A stretch of 64,000 nucleotides of DNA, from positions 265,615-329,614 of the forward strand of contig NZ_FOFA01000005.1 of the NCBI RefSeq assembly GCF_900110855.1, read 5' to 3'. The position numbers and the translations under genes were made by a program. This document shows, piece by piece, positions 42,554-52,651 of the stretch; the stretch's first letter is position 1, and each line of letters begins with the position of its first letter. Below the pieces are notes generated by a model. That model ran no database searches, had not been told where the DNA came from, and was given only the letters and a program-made list of their open reading frames with translations. Origin of the DNA: Microlunatus flavus (lineage in GTDB: Bacteria > Actinomycetota > Actinomycetes > Propionibacteriales > Propionibacteriaceae).

Positions 42554-44584
42554 GTGCGGGCCGTGGACAGCGGACTCGGTTGGGACTCACTCGCGCGGGC
42601 GATGTCAGCGCGCCCCGATGTACTGCGTCTGGCGGGCGCTCAGCCAGGCGCAGAACACGACTACCGCTCCGCACCCTGGCCGGCCGAGGAACCCGATCGT
42701 CCCTTCGCGGTGTACCTGGCGGAAAACCTCCGCTACTTCACGCTGGCCCTCGACCTCGACGCGGACGGAGCATCGGGTCGCAAGCAGCGATCCGCTCTTC
42801 GACGATTCCTCACCAAGGCCGGCGTGTCGTTCGTGGAGGCGGTCTCGGGGCCTGCCGGACACTGCCACCTCATCTCGACCTGGCCGCACGGCATCTCCGC
42901 CGACGACGCAGCCGAGCTTGGACGAGTTCTACGTGCCACAGCTGCACCGGACCTGGACATCTCAGGCCTGTCGAACCCGAGGACCGGTTGCATCCGTCCG
43001 CCGGGCGCCCCGCACCGTGGGGGTGGCCGCAGCGAGATCGTCGGCGAAGCCGCCACCGCCCTGCAGGTGCTGCGCCAGGGCAACCCGAGCGCCGCCTTCC
43101 TCAGGCTTCGCCAGCTGACAGGCGCCGGTCCTCGAGCAGACCGCCGCACCCGGCTTGAGGACGAGGCGGTGCTGTTGGCGCTTCCCGTCGTGGGCGGGGA
43201 ACGCCAGCTCCCCCGACCGCGGCGCGATCTGTCGCTCTCCCAGCAGCAGCGGCTCCGAGACGGCGACCCCAACGCGACTTCGAGGTCGGTCACCGCAGCA
43301 TCTCTTGCAGCTTCCATGGCCTGCGCCGGGTGGTCCTTCGCTGAGTTCCTCCAGGCCGTACTCGACCACGACAACATGGGGCTCGAGCACCTGCGCAGCC
43401 GACGCGCCGTCGGCACGTTGCGAGCTCGACGCGACGTCAAACAAGCCGCCCAACGCATGTGGAGGGGCCGCCTCGCGTGGTTGTTGGCCAATCCGCGCGA
43501 GTGCGATACCCGCGCCCTGCCGCCCGTCGTGGACGACGTCGCCAACGCAGCAGGGGCAGACCCCGCACGCTGGGCAGGGCAAGGGGGCCCGTCAGAGCGT
43601 GCAGTGCTGGAATTCCTGCTCGCCCTGGCACGCAGGTGCGGGACAGCCGCCGTCGCATGTGACGTACGCACGCTTGGGTTGGAAACGGGGGTTAGTACGA
43701 GCGCGGCACACCGAGCGATCGATCGGCTTCGCCGGGCCGGCTGGCTCGAGCAACTCGCTCCCGGACGAGGACGCCTAGCAGCGACGTACGCGCTGCAGGT
43801 CCCCAGGGACTTCAAGGTCGATCTCGTAGGCCTGACCTCAGGTGGGACACTAGACCGGCGCCCCAGCCCCCGCGGGACACCCGCCAGTCTGCCGCGTCCC
43901 CGTCCGACCTTCGAGGTAGGCCTCGCCGCGCGCGCGCACGATGCGATGACGTCCTCAGGGCTCGGCCGCTACGCCGGAGTGCTCCTGGACCTGCTCCACC
44001 GCGACACATCCTCCGTCACCGATCTCGTCCTGCGCTCCGGCCTCAGGGCGCGCACGGTGCGTCATCACCTCGCACGCCTCCATTCGGCAGGACTGGCCAC
44101 GCTCGACCACGACGCCCGTTGGCACGTCGACCTCGCATTCCTGCCCCAGGCCGCCCGTCACCTTGGCACCACCGGCGCTGTCGTAGCACGCCGCGAGCAG
44201 ATCGCCCAAGACCGGACCACCTGGGCGTGGTGGCTCGCCGATCATGCGGCAGAGCACGGGTTCGCCACTCGGCGTGGCCTTCGCAGCCTCGGCTGGTCAA
44301 CCACGCGAGCTGGCGTCCCCTGTCCTCGACGCCCCTTCCCCGTGAGCGAGGACGGAAGGCGTGTATGGACTGCCGGGGCCGGCCTTGTGGGTGCCGGGAT
44401 GGGACCCATGCCCGAAGAACTCGGGCTCTTCACCAGCACTGACCCGGTCCTGAACCCTCTGCACCAGAGCAAGGGACCAGCGACGTGGGTTCTCCACCGA
44501 CGAAACAGCAACGTGTCCCGTGAAGGCCGAGGGCGCACGGCTCTGTGTCCAAGAGCTGCCAATGACGAGACTTCGATGGCCTAG
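42554..44584 (+). CDS. Primase-like replication protein with winged-helix domains
   Basis: The ~676-residue protein has an N-terminal region resembling archaeo-eukaryotic primase-type domains of mobile elements: LALDLDADG (metal-binding Asp pair), SGPAGHCHLISTWP and TGCIRPPGAPHRGGG. Two winged-helix stretches follow (GLETGVSTSAAHRAIDRLRR and RSGLRARTVRHHLARLHSAG). It would prime or start replication of the excised element. The GTG at 42554 lacks a good ribosome-binding site, and GTG 42563 is an alternative. It follows the recombinase gene by 96 bases on the same strand, consistent with one mobility/replication module. Confidence 0.65.
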   Translation: MRAVDSGLGWDSLARAMSARPDVLRLAGAQPGAEHDYRSAPWPAEEPDRPFAVYLAENLRYFTLALDLDADGASGRKQRSALRRFLTKAGVSFVEAVSGPAGHCHLISTWPHGISADDAAELGRVLRATAAPDLDISGLSNPRTGCIRPPGAPHRGGGRSEIVGEAATALQVLRQGNPSAAFLRLRQLTGAGPRADRRTRLEDEAVLLALPVVGGERQLPRPRRDLSLSQQQRLRDGDPNATSRSVTAASLAASMACAGWSFAEFLQAVLDHDNMGLEHLRSRRAVGTLRARRDVKQAAQRMWRGRLAWLLANPRECDTRALPPVVDDVANAAGADPARWAGQGGPSERAVLEFLLALARRCGTAAVACDVRTLGLETGVSTSAAHRAIDRLRRAGWLEQLAPGRGRLAATYALQVPRDFKVDLVGLTSGGTLDRRPSPRGTPASLPRPRPTFEVGLAARAHDAMTSSGLGRYAGVLLDLLHRDTSSVTDLVLRSGLRARTVRHHLARLHSAGLATLDHDARWHVDLAFLPQAARHLGTTGAVVARREQIAQDRTTWAWWLADHAAEHGFATRRGLRSLGWSTTRAGVPCPRRPFPVSEDGRRVWTAGAGLVGAGMGPMPEELGLFTSTDPVLNPLHQSKGPATWVLHRRNSNVSREGRGRTALCPRAANDETSMA

Positions 44585-44852
44585 GCCGGTGCGGAAAGCA
44601 GCCTGATGCCGTCAGCAACGTGCGACCATCCCGACCCGCTTCGGGAGTGCATCCCCGGCCGACGCACGAGCCGGTGCCCGCACCACCAGAACCGCGGCCC
44701 TCCGGAGCTGCTTCGGTCGCCATCCGTTCAGACTGCTCGATCGCGCAGGCGTTCTGGGCCGAAACCACGGCGGAAAACACCGCAAGCGCAAATTCGATCA
44801 CCGTGCTGTCCGACCAGTCTCGTTGCATTGCAACAAACCGGAAGGACACATC

Positions 44853-45707
44853 TTGGCCCAAACGCTCGCAGCCGCGCAGAACCACATCGAACAGCTGCCC
44901 CCAGTGCCAACCCTCACGCTAGGCCTGGCTCCAGGCATCGACCTCGAGTTCGTAAGCGACGTCCCCGACAGCGCCGCCGACCGCCGCCTCGCCGTGCGGA
45001 ACTCAACCCTTTACGCCATCATCGGTCACCGGACTGATACCCAGCTCCCCTTCCTCGGCGGCTACGTGGGGATGTCCCAAGCGCTGCACTCGACAAGAGC
45101 GGGCATCTCCTGGACACACTGGGTCGTCGCTCAAAGGGCGATCCGCCCGACGGGCATGGCCCTGCTGCACTGCCGTGTCCCGCCAAGGAGTGACCAGCTC
45201 CTCGTTCTCGAGAGCCGCGTCATCCAGCGGCTGAGCACCGACCTCGGGACGCTCGCCCTTACCAACACGCACACGGCCGCAGAGACCGCCGCCGGGCGCC
45301 TCGCCAAGCGTCCGAGGGCGCTTCAGGCAACGCTGTACCTGGCCGACACGGTCGCCGAACACCTCCATCAGGCGGCACTCGGAGGCCGCCACAACCCCTG
45401 GCCCGCGCCGGCCCCGAATGCCCGCGAGGCCGCCGTGCGCATCGTCCTCCGAGCGAGCCAGCTGGAAGGAAGAGCACTCGACACCACCGAGGTCGTCGAG
45501 CGGCTCGCGGAGTCCGGCTACACGACCAACGGCAGCACTCGCTGGCGCTCGGTTCGCCGCGACCTAACCCGCAGAGAGCAAGACACGCACTCCCCTCGCA
45601 TCCGTGCCGTCAATCACCGAGCACGGGTCGTGTACCACGCCCCCGCACTGGGCCTCACTGAGGCGCTCCGCGAATACGACCGTGTTCACCCCCGGCACGG
45701 GGGGTAG
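44853..45707 (+). CDS. GIY-YIG nuclease-like protein
   Basis: The 284-residue protein has a GIY-YIG-like arrangement: LYAIIG, then GGYVGMSQALHSTRAG, then a Glu in LLVLESRVIQRLS, the order Tyr, Tyr-Val-Gly, Arg and Glu of that fold. The C-terminal third has a basic helix-rich region (GSTRWRSVRRDLTRRE) suited to DNA binding. I chose the TTG at 44853, which has GGAAGGA seven bases upstream; an earlier TTG at 44823 lacks one. It is third in a row with the recombinase and primase-like genes. Confidence 0.5.
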   Translation: MAQTLAAAQNHIEQLPPVPTLTLGLAPGIDLEFVSDVPDSAADRRLAVRNSTLYAIIGHRTDTQLPFLGGYVGMSQALHSTRAGISWTHWVVAQRAIRPTGMALLHCRVPPRSDQLLVLESRVIQRLSTDLGTLALTNTHTAAETAAGRLAKRPRALQATLYLADTVAEHLHQAALGGRHNPWPAPAPNAREAAVRIVLRASQLEGRALDTTEVVERLAESGYTTNGSTRWRSVRRDLTRREQDTHSPRIRAVNHRARVVYHAPALGLTEALREYDRVHPRHGG

Positions 45708-46387
45708 CAGCAACCCTCACCTGCAACGTGCAGCACGACGAGGGATCCCCGAACAGCTCACTCGCGCTTCCACTCGCGCCGTCACTACCGGGAGCAGAAG
45801 GGCAGCTTCCAGGTGACTTCAAGCATCCAACAGCCGCGCCCGCAATGGCCTCCGACCTGGGAGCAGCGAAACATGAGCTGCTTCGCCACCGCTCAGTTCG
45901 AGCGTTCTACCGCACCCGGCACACCGCACCTGACGGATGTTGATGGGCAGCCCGGTGGCTTCCTCGGCCATTCCGCGGCCACCGAACTCGACGAAGTCCA
46001 TGTCGAGGCATCGCCGAAGCGCGAGCTCAAGAGCCTGCTGGTTGTCGCGCCACATCCGGACCGCGTCATCCCACATGTCTTCGGACCGACTGACAACCCA
46101 TCATCACCTCGCGTGCTGCCGGACTTCAATCTTCGTGAGGGCATGTAGAAGACAGTGGCCAGGCCCAACTTCCCGCCTCGGTCTCTTCCCCGCCACGATG
46201 CTCCAGACCGCCTCGTCCAGCTCGCGGGCGCAGAGCCGTCCGCTTCTCGTGGTTCTATCTCATCGCGTCAAAGAGGTGGCAGATGCCTGGGCAAAGGTCA
46301 TAGAAGGCGGCGGGTGGCATTCATGAACCGGCCGCGTCTTGTCGGTGTCGTCGTTTACCGTGACGGCAACCCCGAGGAGGTCGAAGC
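45708..46387. promoter_or_regulatory. Intergenic region before the three-gene helicase/ATPase run
   Basis: This 680-base region should contain the promoter of the run starting at 46388. A weak minus-strand frame lies at 45819-46076. Near its right end an ATG at 46323 opens a 31-codon frame that overlaps the start of the helicase gene (stop at 46418) and could be a leader peptide; its ribosome-binding site is weak. No other feature is supported. Confidence 0.4.
45819..46076 (-). CDS. Possible small CxxC protein
   Basis: An 85-residue frame starting MWDDAVRMWRDNQQALELAL and containing VRCAGCGRTLELSG, a CxxC zinc-ribbon-like half. Helical and acidic in its first half. It is isolated and on the opposite strand to its neighbours, so it may be a chance frame. 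Confidence 0.3.
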   Translation of the reverse strand: MWDDAVRMWRDNQQALELALRRCLDMDFVEFGGRGMAEEATGLPINIRQVRCAGCGRTLELSGGEAAHVSLLPGRRPLRARLLDA

Positions 46388-49300
46388 TTGTCCGACGGAC
46401 ATGCAGAATCGACGCTGAAGCCGGCTGCGCGCAAGCTCGTCGCGCTCGTCGCGCAGAGCGGCGCCGGCCTGTCGGCTGCGGCGCTGCTCGAAGCCGCCCG
46501 GCGGACCACCCCGCGGCTGGCCGACCAGGTGTTCGCCGTGCTCGTCGGGGAGGCCCTCGCCGCCGGTGCCTTAGTCGAGGACGCAGGTGTGCTGAGCGTC
46601 CCCGGAGATGCATCGGCCCCTGATGCGGACCCGTCTCCGGCAGCGGAGCGTCGCGGCCGGGTCGTCTACGTCGACCTCGAGTCCGTCGTGCGCACGACCG
46701 ACGTGGAACCGTTCACCGACAAGCGCATTTTCCAGCTCGGCGCTGTCCGCTCAGGCGCGGACGAGCAGTGGAGCGCCGAGTGGCCCGAGCTCGAACGGTT
46801 CCTCCAGCTGCCGGACGAGACCTGGGAGATCCGCTCCACTGCAGTGCGCGAACGCCACGCCGCGGAAGCGGTCGCCCCGGTCGACGCCCTCACGGCGCTG
46901 CACGCGTTCTGCGCCGGTGCGGACCTGCTCGTCACCTACAACGGCACCGTCGCCGACCTGCCGATGCTGACCGACGCATTCGCCCGGGAAGAGCTCCCCG
47001 GGCTCGACGTCGCCCACGTCGACGCCTACTACCTCGCCCTCGCGCTGTGGCCGGGCGCGGCCAGCCACCGGCTCGCGCAGCTGTGCGACGACCTCGGCGT
47101 CGACCGGACCGGGCTCGGCTGGCACGACGCCGTCGACGACGCCAAGCTCCTCGAGCTCCTCATCGGCAGCGCCCGGGAGGTCGTCGCCGCCTGGCCCGCC
47201 GACCTGCGCGAGCTCGTCGCCGCCGTCTGCCCCGACTCCGGAGCGTGGTCGCTGGTCCTGCCTGCCGACACCGAGGCCCCGGCCCTGCGTCAGCCGGACG
47301 TTGCCGCGGTGCTCGAGACGCAGCTCGCCGCGCACACGCCGCGGCGCCAGGCCGGGCCGGCCGGACGCCAGCCGCTACAAGTCGGGAGCGAGCTGCGCGA
47401 CGCGACCGGACGCGTCAACCCGGGCCAGCTGGCGTCGATCGCCCGCGGATCCGCGGCACGGCCCCGGCCCGCGCAGGAGCAGATGACCGCGGCGATGCAC
47501 GAGTGGGCCGACCGCGGGGTCCCCGCCATGGTCGAGGCACCCACTGGGACCGGGAAGAGCTACGCGGTCCTCGCCGCCGCCCTTGACTGGCTCGCCGGCG
47601 GCAGCGACCGGACCGCGATCATCACTACGTTTACCAAGCAGCTCCAGGCACAGCTGGCCGACGACGTGGTCGTCCTCGACGCGAACCTGCCCGGGCTCGG
47701 GCTGCTCGACTCCTGCGACGTCGTCAAGGGCCAGACGAGCCGGCTGTCGGTCCGCGCGCTCGTCGCCGCCCTCGCCGATGCCAGCAGCCTCGGCGGAAAC
47801 AGGCCTCGGGAGCGGAACCGGTTCCTGACCCAGGCCGGCTTCCGTGAGCTGCTCGTCTTCATCACCTTGCGGTTCCTTGCCGCCAGCGGCGTCGAGTCCG
47901 GCTGGACCGCCCGGTCCGTCGACCCGGTCGACCTGCCGCCGTTCTTCTCCGGCTACCTGCCGAAGGCGGTGCCGGTGTGGCTGGAGTCGTTGTCGCAGGC
48001 GTCGAACGGCGAGTACGCGGCCACCGTCAACACCCCGATGGCCCAGCACACCGACGTCGTCCGTGAGGCGCTGTCGTCGCACCGGCTGCTGCTCGCCAAC
48101 CACGCGCTGATGCTGGCCCACCTCGACGACCTCGCCGGGGTCGGCACCGAGACGCTCCTCATCGTCGACGAGGCCCACCAGCTGGAGGACGCGGCCACGT
48201 CGGCGCTGTCGACGGTGCTCGACTACCGCGCGGTCACCAACCTGCACGCCGACCTGGCCGCGTGGGTCCGTAACGCCCGAGCGGGAGCCAGCCGGGAGGC
48301 GGTCCAGGCTGCCGTGACCAACCTCGGCATGCTGCTCGAGGACGAGCAGCTGCCGCGAGCGGCCGCTCAGACGTTCGACGCGCGCAGCGGCTCACTGTCC
48401 CAAGTCGGCTCGCGAACCGTGACCCTCGCCTCCGACTACGCCGGCGTCGCCGGGCTCACGCAGGTACGGACGCTGCGGTCGCTGATGCTGCGCCTCGGCG
48501 GGCAGTGCCGGGCGTTGAACGGAGCCGTCGGCTCCTACGTGGCCGAGCACCGCGGCGTCCTGGACTTCTTCGAGGTCGAACGGGTCGCCGCACTCCAAGC
48601 CGGGTCCGGGCTGGTCACCGCGTCGGCGGAGAGCATCGTCGCCGACATCGACGACGTCGTCGGCCGCGCCACCGCCGCACCCTCCGACGACCCAACGGCG
48701 GGAGCAGCTCGGACTTCCCAGAGCGGTCCAGGTGCTCCGGGCGCTACGGGCGACCCGGGCGACGGCTCCGAGGACGACCCGGTCACCATCGCAGCGACGC
48801 GGGCCGACGACGCCTCGTTGCCGTCGGTCACCAACGACGAGGAGGGCGGGGTCGACGAGGAGGCCGACGACCTCGCCGCCACGAAGGCCGGCGACGTGCT
48901 CGACGGCGACCACGTGGTCCTCGGTGACCTGCCGCCCGGGGCGTCCAACCGGGTCGTGTACGCCAGCGAGCTCGAGCAGCTGCGCGGCGACCTGCGCTAC
49001 TACAAGTTCTCCGTGACGTCGGCGCCCATCGAGCTCGGCGCCGACGTCGTCTGGCAGCAGTTCCTGGCCACGTTCGCGCGCACCTACTACGTGTCGGCGA
49101 CCCTGCGAGTCGCGGGTCGCTGGGACTTCATCCGCACCCGGCTAGGGCTGGGCGGCGGCATCGCCACCCTCGCGCTCGACACCCCGTTCGACATGGGCCA
49201 GCAGGCCCGGCTGGTCTGCTTCTCCGACTTCCCGTCGTGGGCCGAGCAGTCCGAAGGGGCGATGCGGACCGTCGCGCACCAGCTCGCTGGCTACGCCGAC

Positions 49301-52300
49301 GCGGTCGTCACCGAGGTCGACCAGGACGATCCCGACGTCCTCCAGGACCCGGACGATCTCCAGGACCCGCAGGCGGTCGGTGAGAGCCGCGGGGGGTTCG
49401 ACGGGGGTGCGCTCGTGCTGACCACCGCTCGCTCGACCGCCGGCGGCATCGCGGAGTACTTGGCCACCGACCTGCGCCGCCGCCAGAACAGGACGCCGGT
49501 GCGGTCCGCGCTCGTGCTCGGCAACCGTCGTGGTGTCGACGAGTTCAAGGACCGCGAGTACGGCGGCGGGTTCCTCGTCGGTACCCGTGGGCTGTGGCAG
49601 GGCGTCGACATCGACGACGAGGCCCGTCTGCGGGTCCTGTGGATCAACAAGCTGCCGTTCGCGCCGTTCGCCGACCCCGTCATCGAGGCCCGCCGGGCCG
49701 TCGTCACCGAACGGGCCCTCGCCGGCCACGCGGAGGACCCGGACGCGGCTGCCACGTCGTTGTACTACCTGCCGCTGGCCGCGCTGCAGCTGCGCCAGGC
49801 CGCAGGGCGGCTGATCCGGTCCGAACGTCACCGCGGCGTCATCATCATCAGCGACCGCAAGCTCGCCGGTGCGACCGCGCTGCGCCGGGCCTACCGGCGC
49901 ACGTTCCTCGGCTCGCTGGACCCGGAGCTGCTGCTCCCTGACCTCGACACCGGCGAAAGGGGCGGCGGGAACGTCGTCACGATGGCCGACGGCTGGGCGC
50001 GCATCTGGTCCTTCTTCGCCGAGCAGGGACTGCTCTCCGCGGCCCGCGCCGCCGAGCTGTCCACCCCGGACGCGCTCGAGGAGCACACCCTGCTGCCGTA
50101 CACCCGCCAGATCCGCCGGCTGGCGATGACGCCCGTCGACGTCGATCAGCACCGGGCTGCCGGGACGCTGGAGGCGGAGGTGCTGACCCGGGCGGCGAAG
50201 ATCGGCGGGCTGCTCGCGCTGCGCGACGAGCCGGCGGACCTGAAGACGTCGCAGCAGACGGTGATCTCCGCCGTGGCGGCCGGACGTAACGTCCTCGGGC
50301 TGCTTCCGACCGGGTTCGGGAAGTCGTACTGCTTCCAGCTACCCGCCCTGGTCCTGCCCGGGGTCACCATCGTCGTCTCGCCGCTGGTCGCGCTGATGAC
50401 CGACCAGGCGCTGTCGCTGAACCGGTCCGTCGGCGGCGCCGTCCGGGCTCTCGTGGCGCCGCTGCGGGAGTCGAGCTCACGAGCGGGCAAGACCGAGGTG
50501 GCCGACCAGCTGCTCGGGCGCCGCGACCACGGCATCCGGATGGTGTACGTCTCCCCGGAGCGGCTGACGCAGCGCCGGTTCCGCGAGCTCGTCCGGTCCG
50601 CGGTCGCGTCTGGAGTCATCACCCGTATCGCGCTGGACGAGGCGCACACGTTCGTCCAGTGGGACGACTTCCGCCCGTCGATGGGCCGCGTCGAGATGTT
50701 CCTCGCCCAACTGCGCGCCGAGCATGGGCTCGCGGTGACCGCCTTGACCGCGACCGCGAACCGGACGGTGCAGGCCGGGCTGCGCGAAGGCGTGTTCGGG
50801 CTGACCCCCGACGTCGACGCTGACACGGAGGCCGCCGAAGGAGCCTCCGCCGATGGGCTCCTGACCGTGCGGGAGAACCCGATCCGGCCCGAACTGGCCA
50901 TCTTCCGCCGCTCCATCGCCGCAGCCGGCCCGGCGATCAGCGGCGGCCTCGCCGAGGAGGTCGCGTCCGCGGTCACCGAGCACGCCATCTTCTACTGCCT
51001 GACGGTGAAGGAGGTCGTCGCCCTGTCGGCGCACCTGCGCGACTTCCTCGGCGACGGTGCTGCCCGGGTGCGCCGCTTCCACGGCCGGCTCACGGAAGCG
51101 GAGAAGTCGTCGGTCCTCACCGAGTTCCGCGAGGCGCCCAAGGCCGGGGAGGAAGGGTTCGCCCCGCTCATCGTGGTGGCCACGTCCGCGTTCGGGCTCG
51201 GCATCGACCGGCCCGACGTGCGCACCGTCTACTGCGCGTCCGCGCCCACCGACCTCGCGTCGCTCTACCAGCAGGTCGGTCGCAGCGGTCGAGACGCCGC
51301 CGGGAAACCGGCCCCGGCCGACGGAGACGACGCCCCGGCCAACGTCGGCCTCGCACTGCTCACCGGTCGCGGTCTGCGGACGGCACGCTTCATGACCTCC
51401 ACCGACCTGAAGCCCGCCCTGCTGCACCGGATGGGCCAGGCGGTGCTGGCGTCCGGACCGGTCCTGAACGCGGCCAGGGTCGCGGACACCCTCATCGGCG
51501 AGGACGTCACCGCCGGGCGCCTCGACGCCGACGAAGCCGCGAAGTCACGCACCGCCGACGAGTACGCCGCCGGGCTCGTCCGGGCGTTCGCCGCGCTGGC
51601 GGCGCTGCACGCCGTCGACGACCTCGGCGACTTCCCGCCCCACGTCGCGGTCAAGGCCGGAGAGCTGCTGGCCGTCGCACCGCACCCGAGCGAGGCCGAC
51701 CATGGCAGCGGCACCGCGGCGGACCCGCAGCTGGAGGCGGAGCTCGCTGCGCTGGCGGGCGTGGAAGCGACCGTCGTCGCTGCCGTCCTTGCGCTGCCGG
51801 TCCGCACGAGCGACCGGACGCTGCACCGGGCCCGGCTGTCGGTAGCCCGGCTCGACACTCACCTGACCCAGACCGTGCCCGGCTACCGCCTCGTGGCCGA
51901 GGACGCCGCCAGCACATGGCAGCTGCTCGCCGACCTGCACGACCGCGGCGTCCTCGACGTGTCCGCCGCCCCGTCGCGGCGCCTCGTGTCCGGACTCCGG
52001 GTGCACACGACGACGATGCCGCCCGGCTTCGGAGCGGCCGTGTCAGGCAAGGCAGCTCGCGCGGCGGTCGAGATCGGGTACCTGCAGGACTTCTTCTCCG
52101 ACTCGACGGTGTGCGCGAACCGGAAGCTGGCCGACTACTTCGGCGTCGCCGACCTGCCACCGGGCTGCTGCTCTCACGCGGGCAACCGCTGCTCGGCGTG
52201 CTGGGCGCGAGGGGACTGGCCCGCCGGGCAGGTCAAACCGAAGGTGGCCGACGCGCTGGAGACGCCGAAGCCGCGACCGGCCGGCACCCGCACCGACGCG

Positions 52301-52651
52301 GCCTTCGCCGCAAGGCGCCTCGACGACAAGGTGTACCGGCTCGTGTGGGACGTCTACCAGGGGGTGCACGTGCTCGACCTGCAGCGGGCCCTGCGCGGCG
52401 ACGACTCCCACTACAACCCGCGGACCAAGAAGCGCCGCCGGCTGCGGACCGCCCTGGTCAATTCGCGCCACTTCGGGTCCAGCCCGTCAGTGCGCCTCGG
52501 CGACATCGAGGACTCCCTGGCCCGTCTCCAGGACGACGACAAGGTCGTCCAGTTCGGGTCGGTGTGGCGCTACACCGGCCATGTGGCCCGGGAGGCCGCG
52601 AAGGCAGCCCAGGCGGCAGCCGCAGCAGCCGCAGCGGGGAGTGCGGCATGA
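46388..52651 (+). CDS. DEDDh exonuclease / DinG-like helicase / RecQ helicase fusion
   Basis: A 2087-residue protein with three DNA-processing domains. Residues ~90-260 are a DEDDh 3'-5' exonuclease (Asp96-x-Glu98 in VYVDLES, Asp190, His246, Asp251). Residues ~360-1250 are an XPD/DinG-like helicase (Walker A EAPTGTGKS with Lys390, VDEAHQLED at 593-601, motif VI QLRQAAGRLIRS) without the Fe-S cysteine cluster. A low-complexity acidic linker lies near residues 770-850. From ~1270 a RecQ helicase follows: PTGFGKS (Lys1312), ALDEAHTFVQWDDFRP, ALTATAN, QQVGRSGRD and a zinc segment ending CSHAGNRCSACW. The TTG start has GAGGAGG seven bases upstream. The stop overlaps the next ATG. Confidence 0.88.
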   Translation: MSDGHAESTLKPAARKLVALVAQSGAGLSAAALLEAARRTTPRLADQVFAVLVGEALAAGALVEDAGVLSVPGDASAPDADPSPAAERRGRVVYVDLESVVRTTDVEPFTDKRIFQLGAVRSGADEQWSAEWPELERFLQLPDETWEIRSTAVRERHAAEAVAPVDALTALHAFCAGADLLVTYNGTVADLPMLTDAFAREELPGLDVAHVDAYYLALALWPGAASHRLAQLCDDLGVDRTGLGWHDAVDDAKLLELLIGSAREVVAAWPADLRELVAAVCPDSGAWSLVLPADTEAPALRQPDVAAVLETQLAAHTPRRQAGPAGRQPLQVGSELRDATGRVNPGQLASIARGSAARPRPAQEQMTAAMHEWADRGVPAMVEAPTGTGKSYAVLAAALDWLAGGSDRTAIITTFTKQLQAQLADDVVVLDANLPGLGLLDSCDVVKGQTSRLSVRALVAALADASSLGGNRPRERNRFLTQAGFRELLVFITLRFLAASGVESGWTARSVDPVDLPPFFSGYLPKAVPVWLESLSQASNGEYAATVNTPMAQHTDVVREALSSHRLLLANHALMLAHLDDLAGVGTETLLIVDEAHQLEDAATSALSTVLDYRAVTNLHADLAAWVRNARAGASREAVQAAVTNLGMLLEDEQLPRAAAQTFDARSGSLSQVGSRTVTLASDYAGVAGLTQVRTLRSLMLRLGGQCRALNGAVGSYVAEHRGVLDFFEVERVAALQAGSGLVTASAESIVADIDDVVGRATAAPSDDPTAGAARTSQSGPGAPGATGDPGDGSEDDPVTIAATRADDASLPSVTNDEEGGVDEEADDLAATKAGDVLDGDHVVLGDLPPGASNRVVYASELEQLRGDLRYYKFSVTSAPIELGADVVWQQFLATFARTYYVSATLRVAGRWDFIRTRLGLGGGIATLALDTPFDMGQQARLVCFSDFPSWAEQSEGAMRTVAHQLAGYADAVVTEVDQDDPDVLQDPDDLQDPQAVGESRGGFDGGALVLTTARSTAGGIAEYLATDLRRRQNRTPVRSALVLGNRRGVDEFKDREYGGGFLVGTRGLWQGVDIDDEARLRVLWINKLPFAPFADPVIEARRAVVTERALAGHAEDPDAAATSLYYLPLAALQLRQAAGRLIRSERHRGVIIISDRKLAGATALRRAYRRTFLGSLDPELLLPDLDTGERGGGNVVTMADGWARIWSFFAEQGLLSAARAAELSTPDALEEHTLLPYTRQIRRLAMTPVDVDQHRAAGTLEAEVLTRAAKIGGLLALRDEPADLKTSQQTVISAVAAGRNVLGLLPTGFGKSYCFQLPALVLPGVTIVVSPLVALMTDQALSLNRSVGGAVRALVAPLRESSSRAGKTEVADQLLGRRDHGIRMVYVSPERLTQRRFRELVRSAVASGVITRIALDEAHTFVQWDDFRPSMGRVEMFLAQLRAEHGLAVTALTATANRTVQAGLREGVFGLTPDVDADTEAAEGASADGLLTVRENPIRPELAIFRRSIAAAGPAISGGLAEEVASAVTEHAIFYCLTVKEVVALSAHLRDFLGDGAARVRRFHGRLTEAEKSSVLTEFREAPKAGEEGFAPLIVVATSAFGLGIDRPDVRTVYCASAPTDLASLYQQVGRSGRDAAGKPAPADGDDAPANVGLALLTGRGLRTARFMTSTDLKPALLHRMGQAVLASGPVLNAARVADTLIGEDVTAGRLDADEAAKSRTADEYAAGLVRAFAALAALHAVDDLGDFPPHVAVKAGELLAVAPHPSEADHGSGTAADPQLEAELAALAGVEATVVAAVLALPVRTSDRTLHRARLSVARLDTHLTQTVPGYRLVAEDAASTWQLLADLHDRGVLDVSAAPSRRLVSGLRVHTTTMPPGFGAAVSGKAARAAVEIGYLQDFFSDSTVCANRKLADYFGVADLPPGCCSHAGNRCSACWARGDWPAGQVKPKVADALETPKPRPAGTRTDAAFAARRLDDKVYRLVWDVYQGVHVLDLQRALRGDDSHYNPRTKKRRRLRTALVNSRHFGSSPSVRLGDIEDSLARLQDDDKVVQFGSVWRYTGHVAREAAKAAQAAAAAAAAGSAA

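Noticed and set aside
44606..45037. Plus-strand frame of 143 codons over the end of the primase gap
   Set aside because: Pro/Arg-rich shadow overlapping the better-supported frame that starts at 44853 with a ribosome-binding site.
46260..46613. Minus-strand Arg-rich frame over the start of the helicase fusion
   Set aside because: Complement of coding sequence with a strong plus-strand start; no independent support.
46388..52651. Type IV CRISPR-type DinG or a plain chromosomal RecQ gene
   Set aside because: The single continuous frame holds both helicases plus an exonuclease, and no crRNA or Csf-type genes are near.
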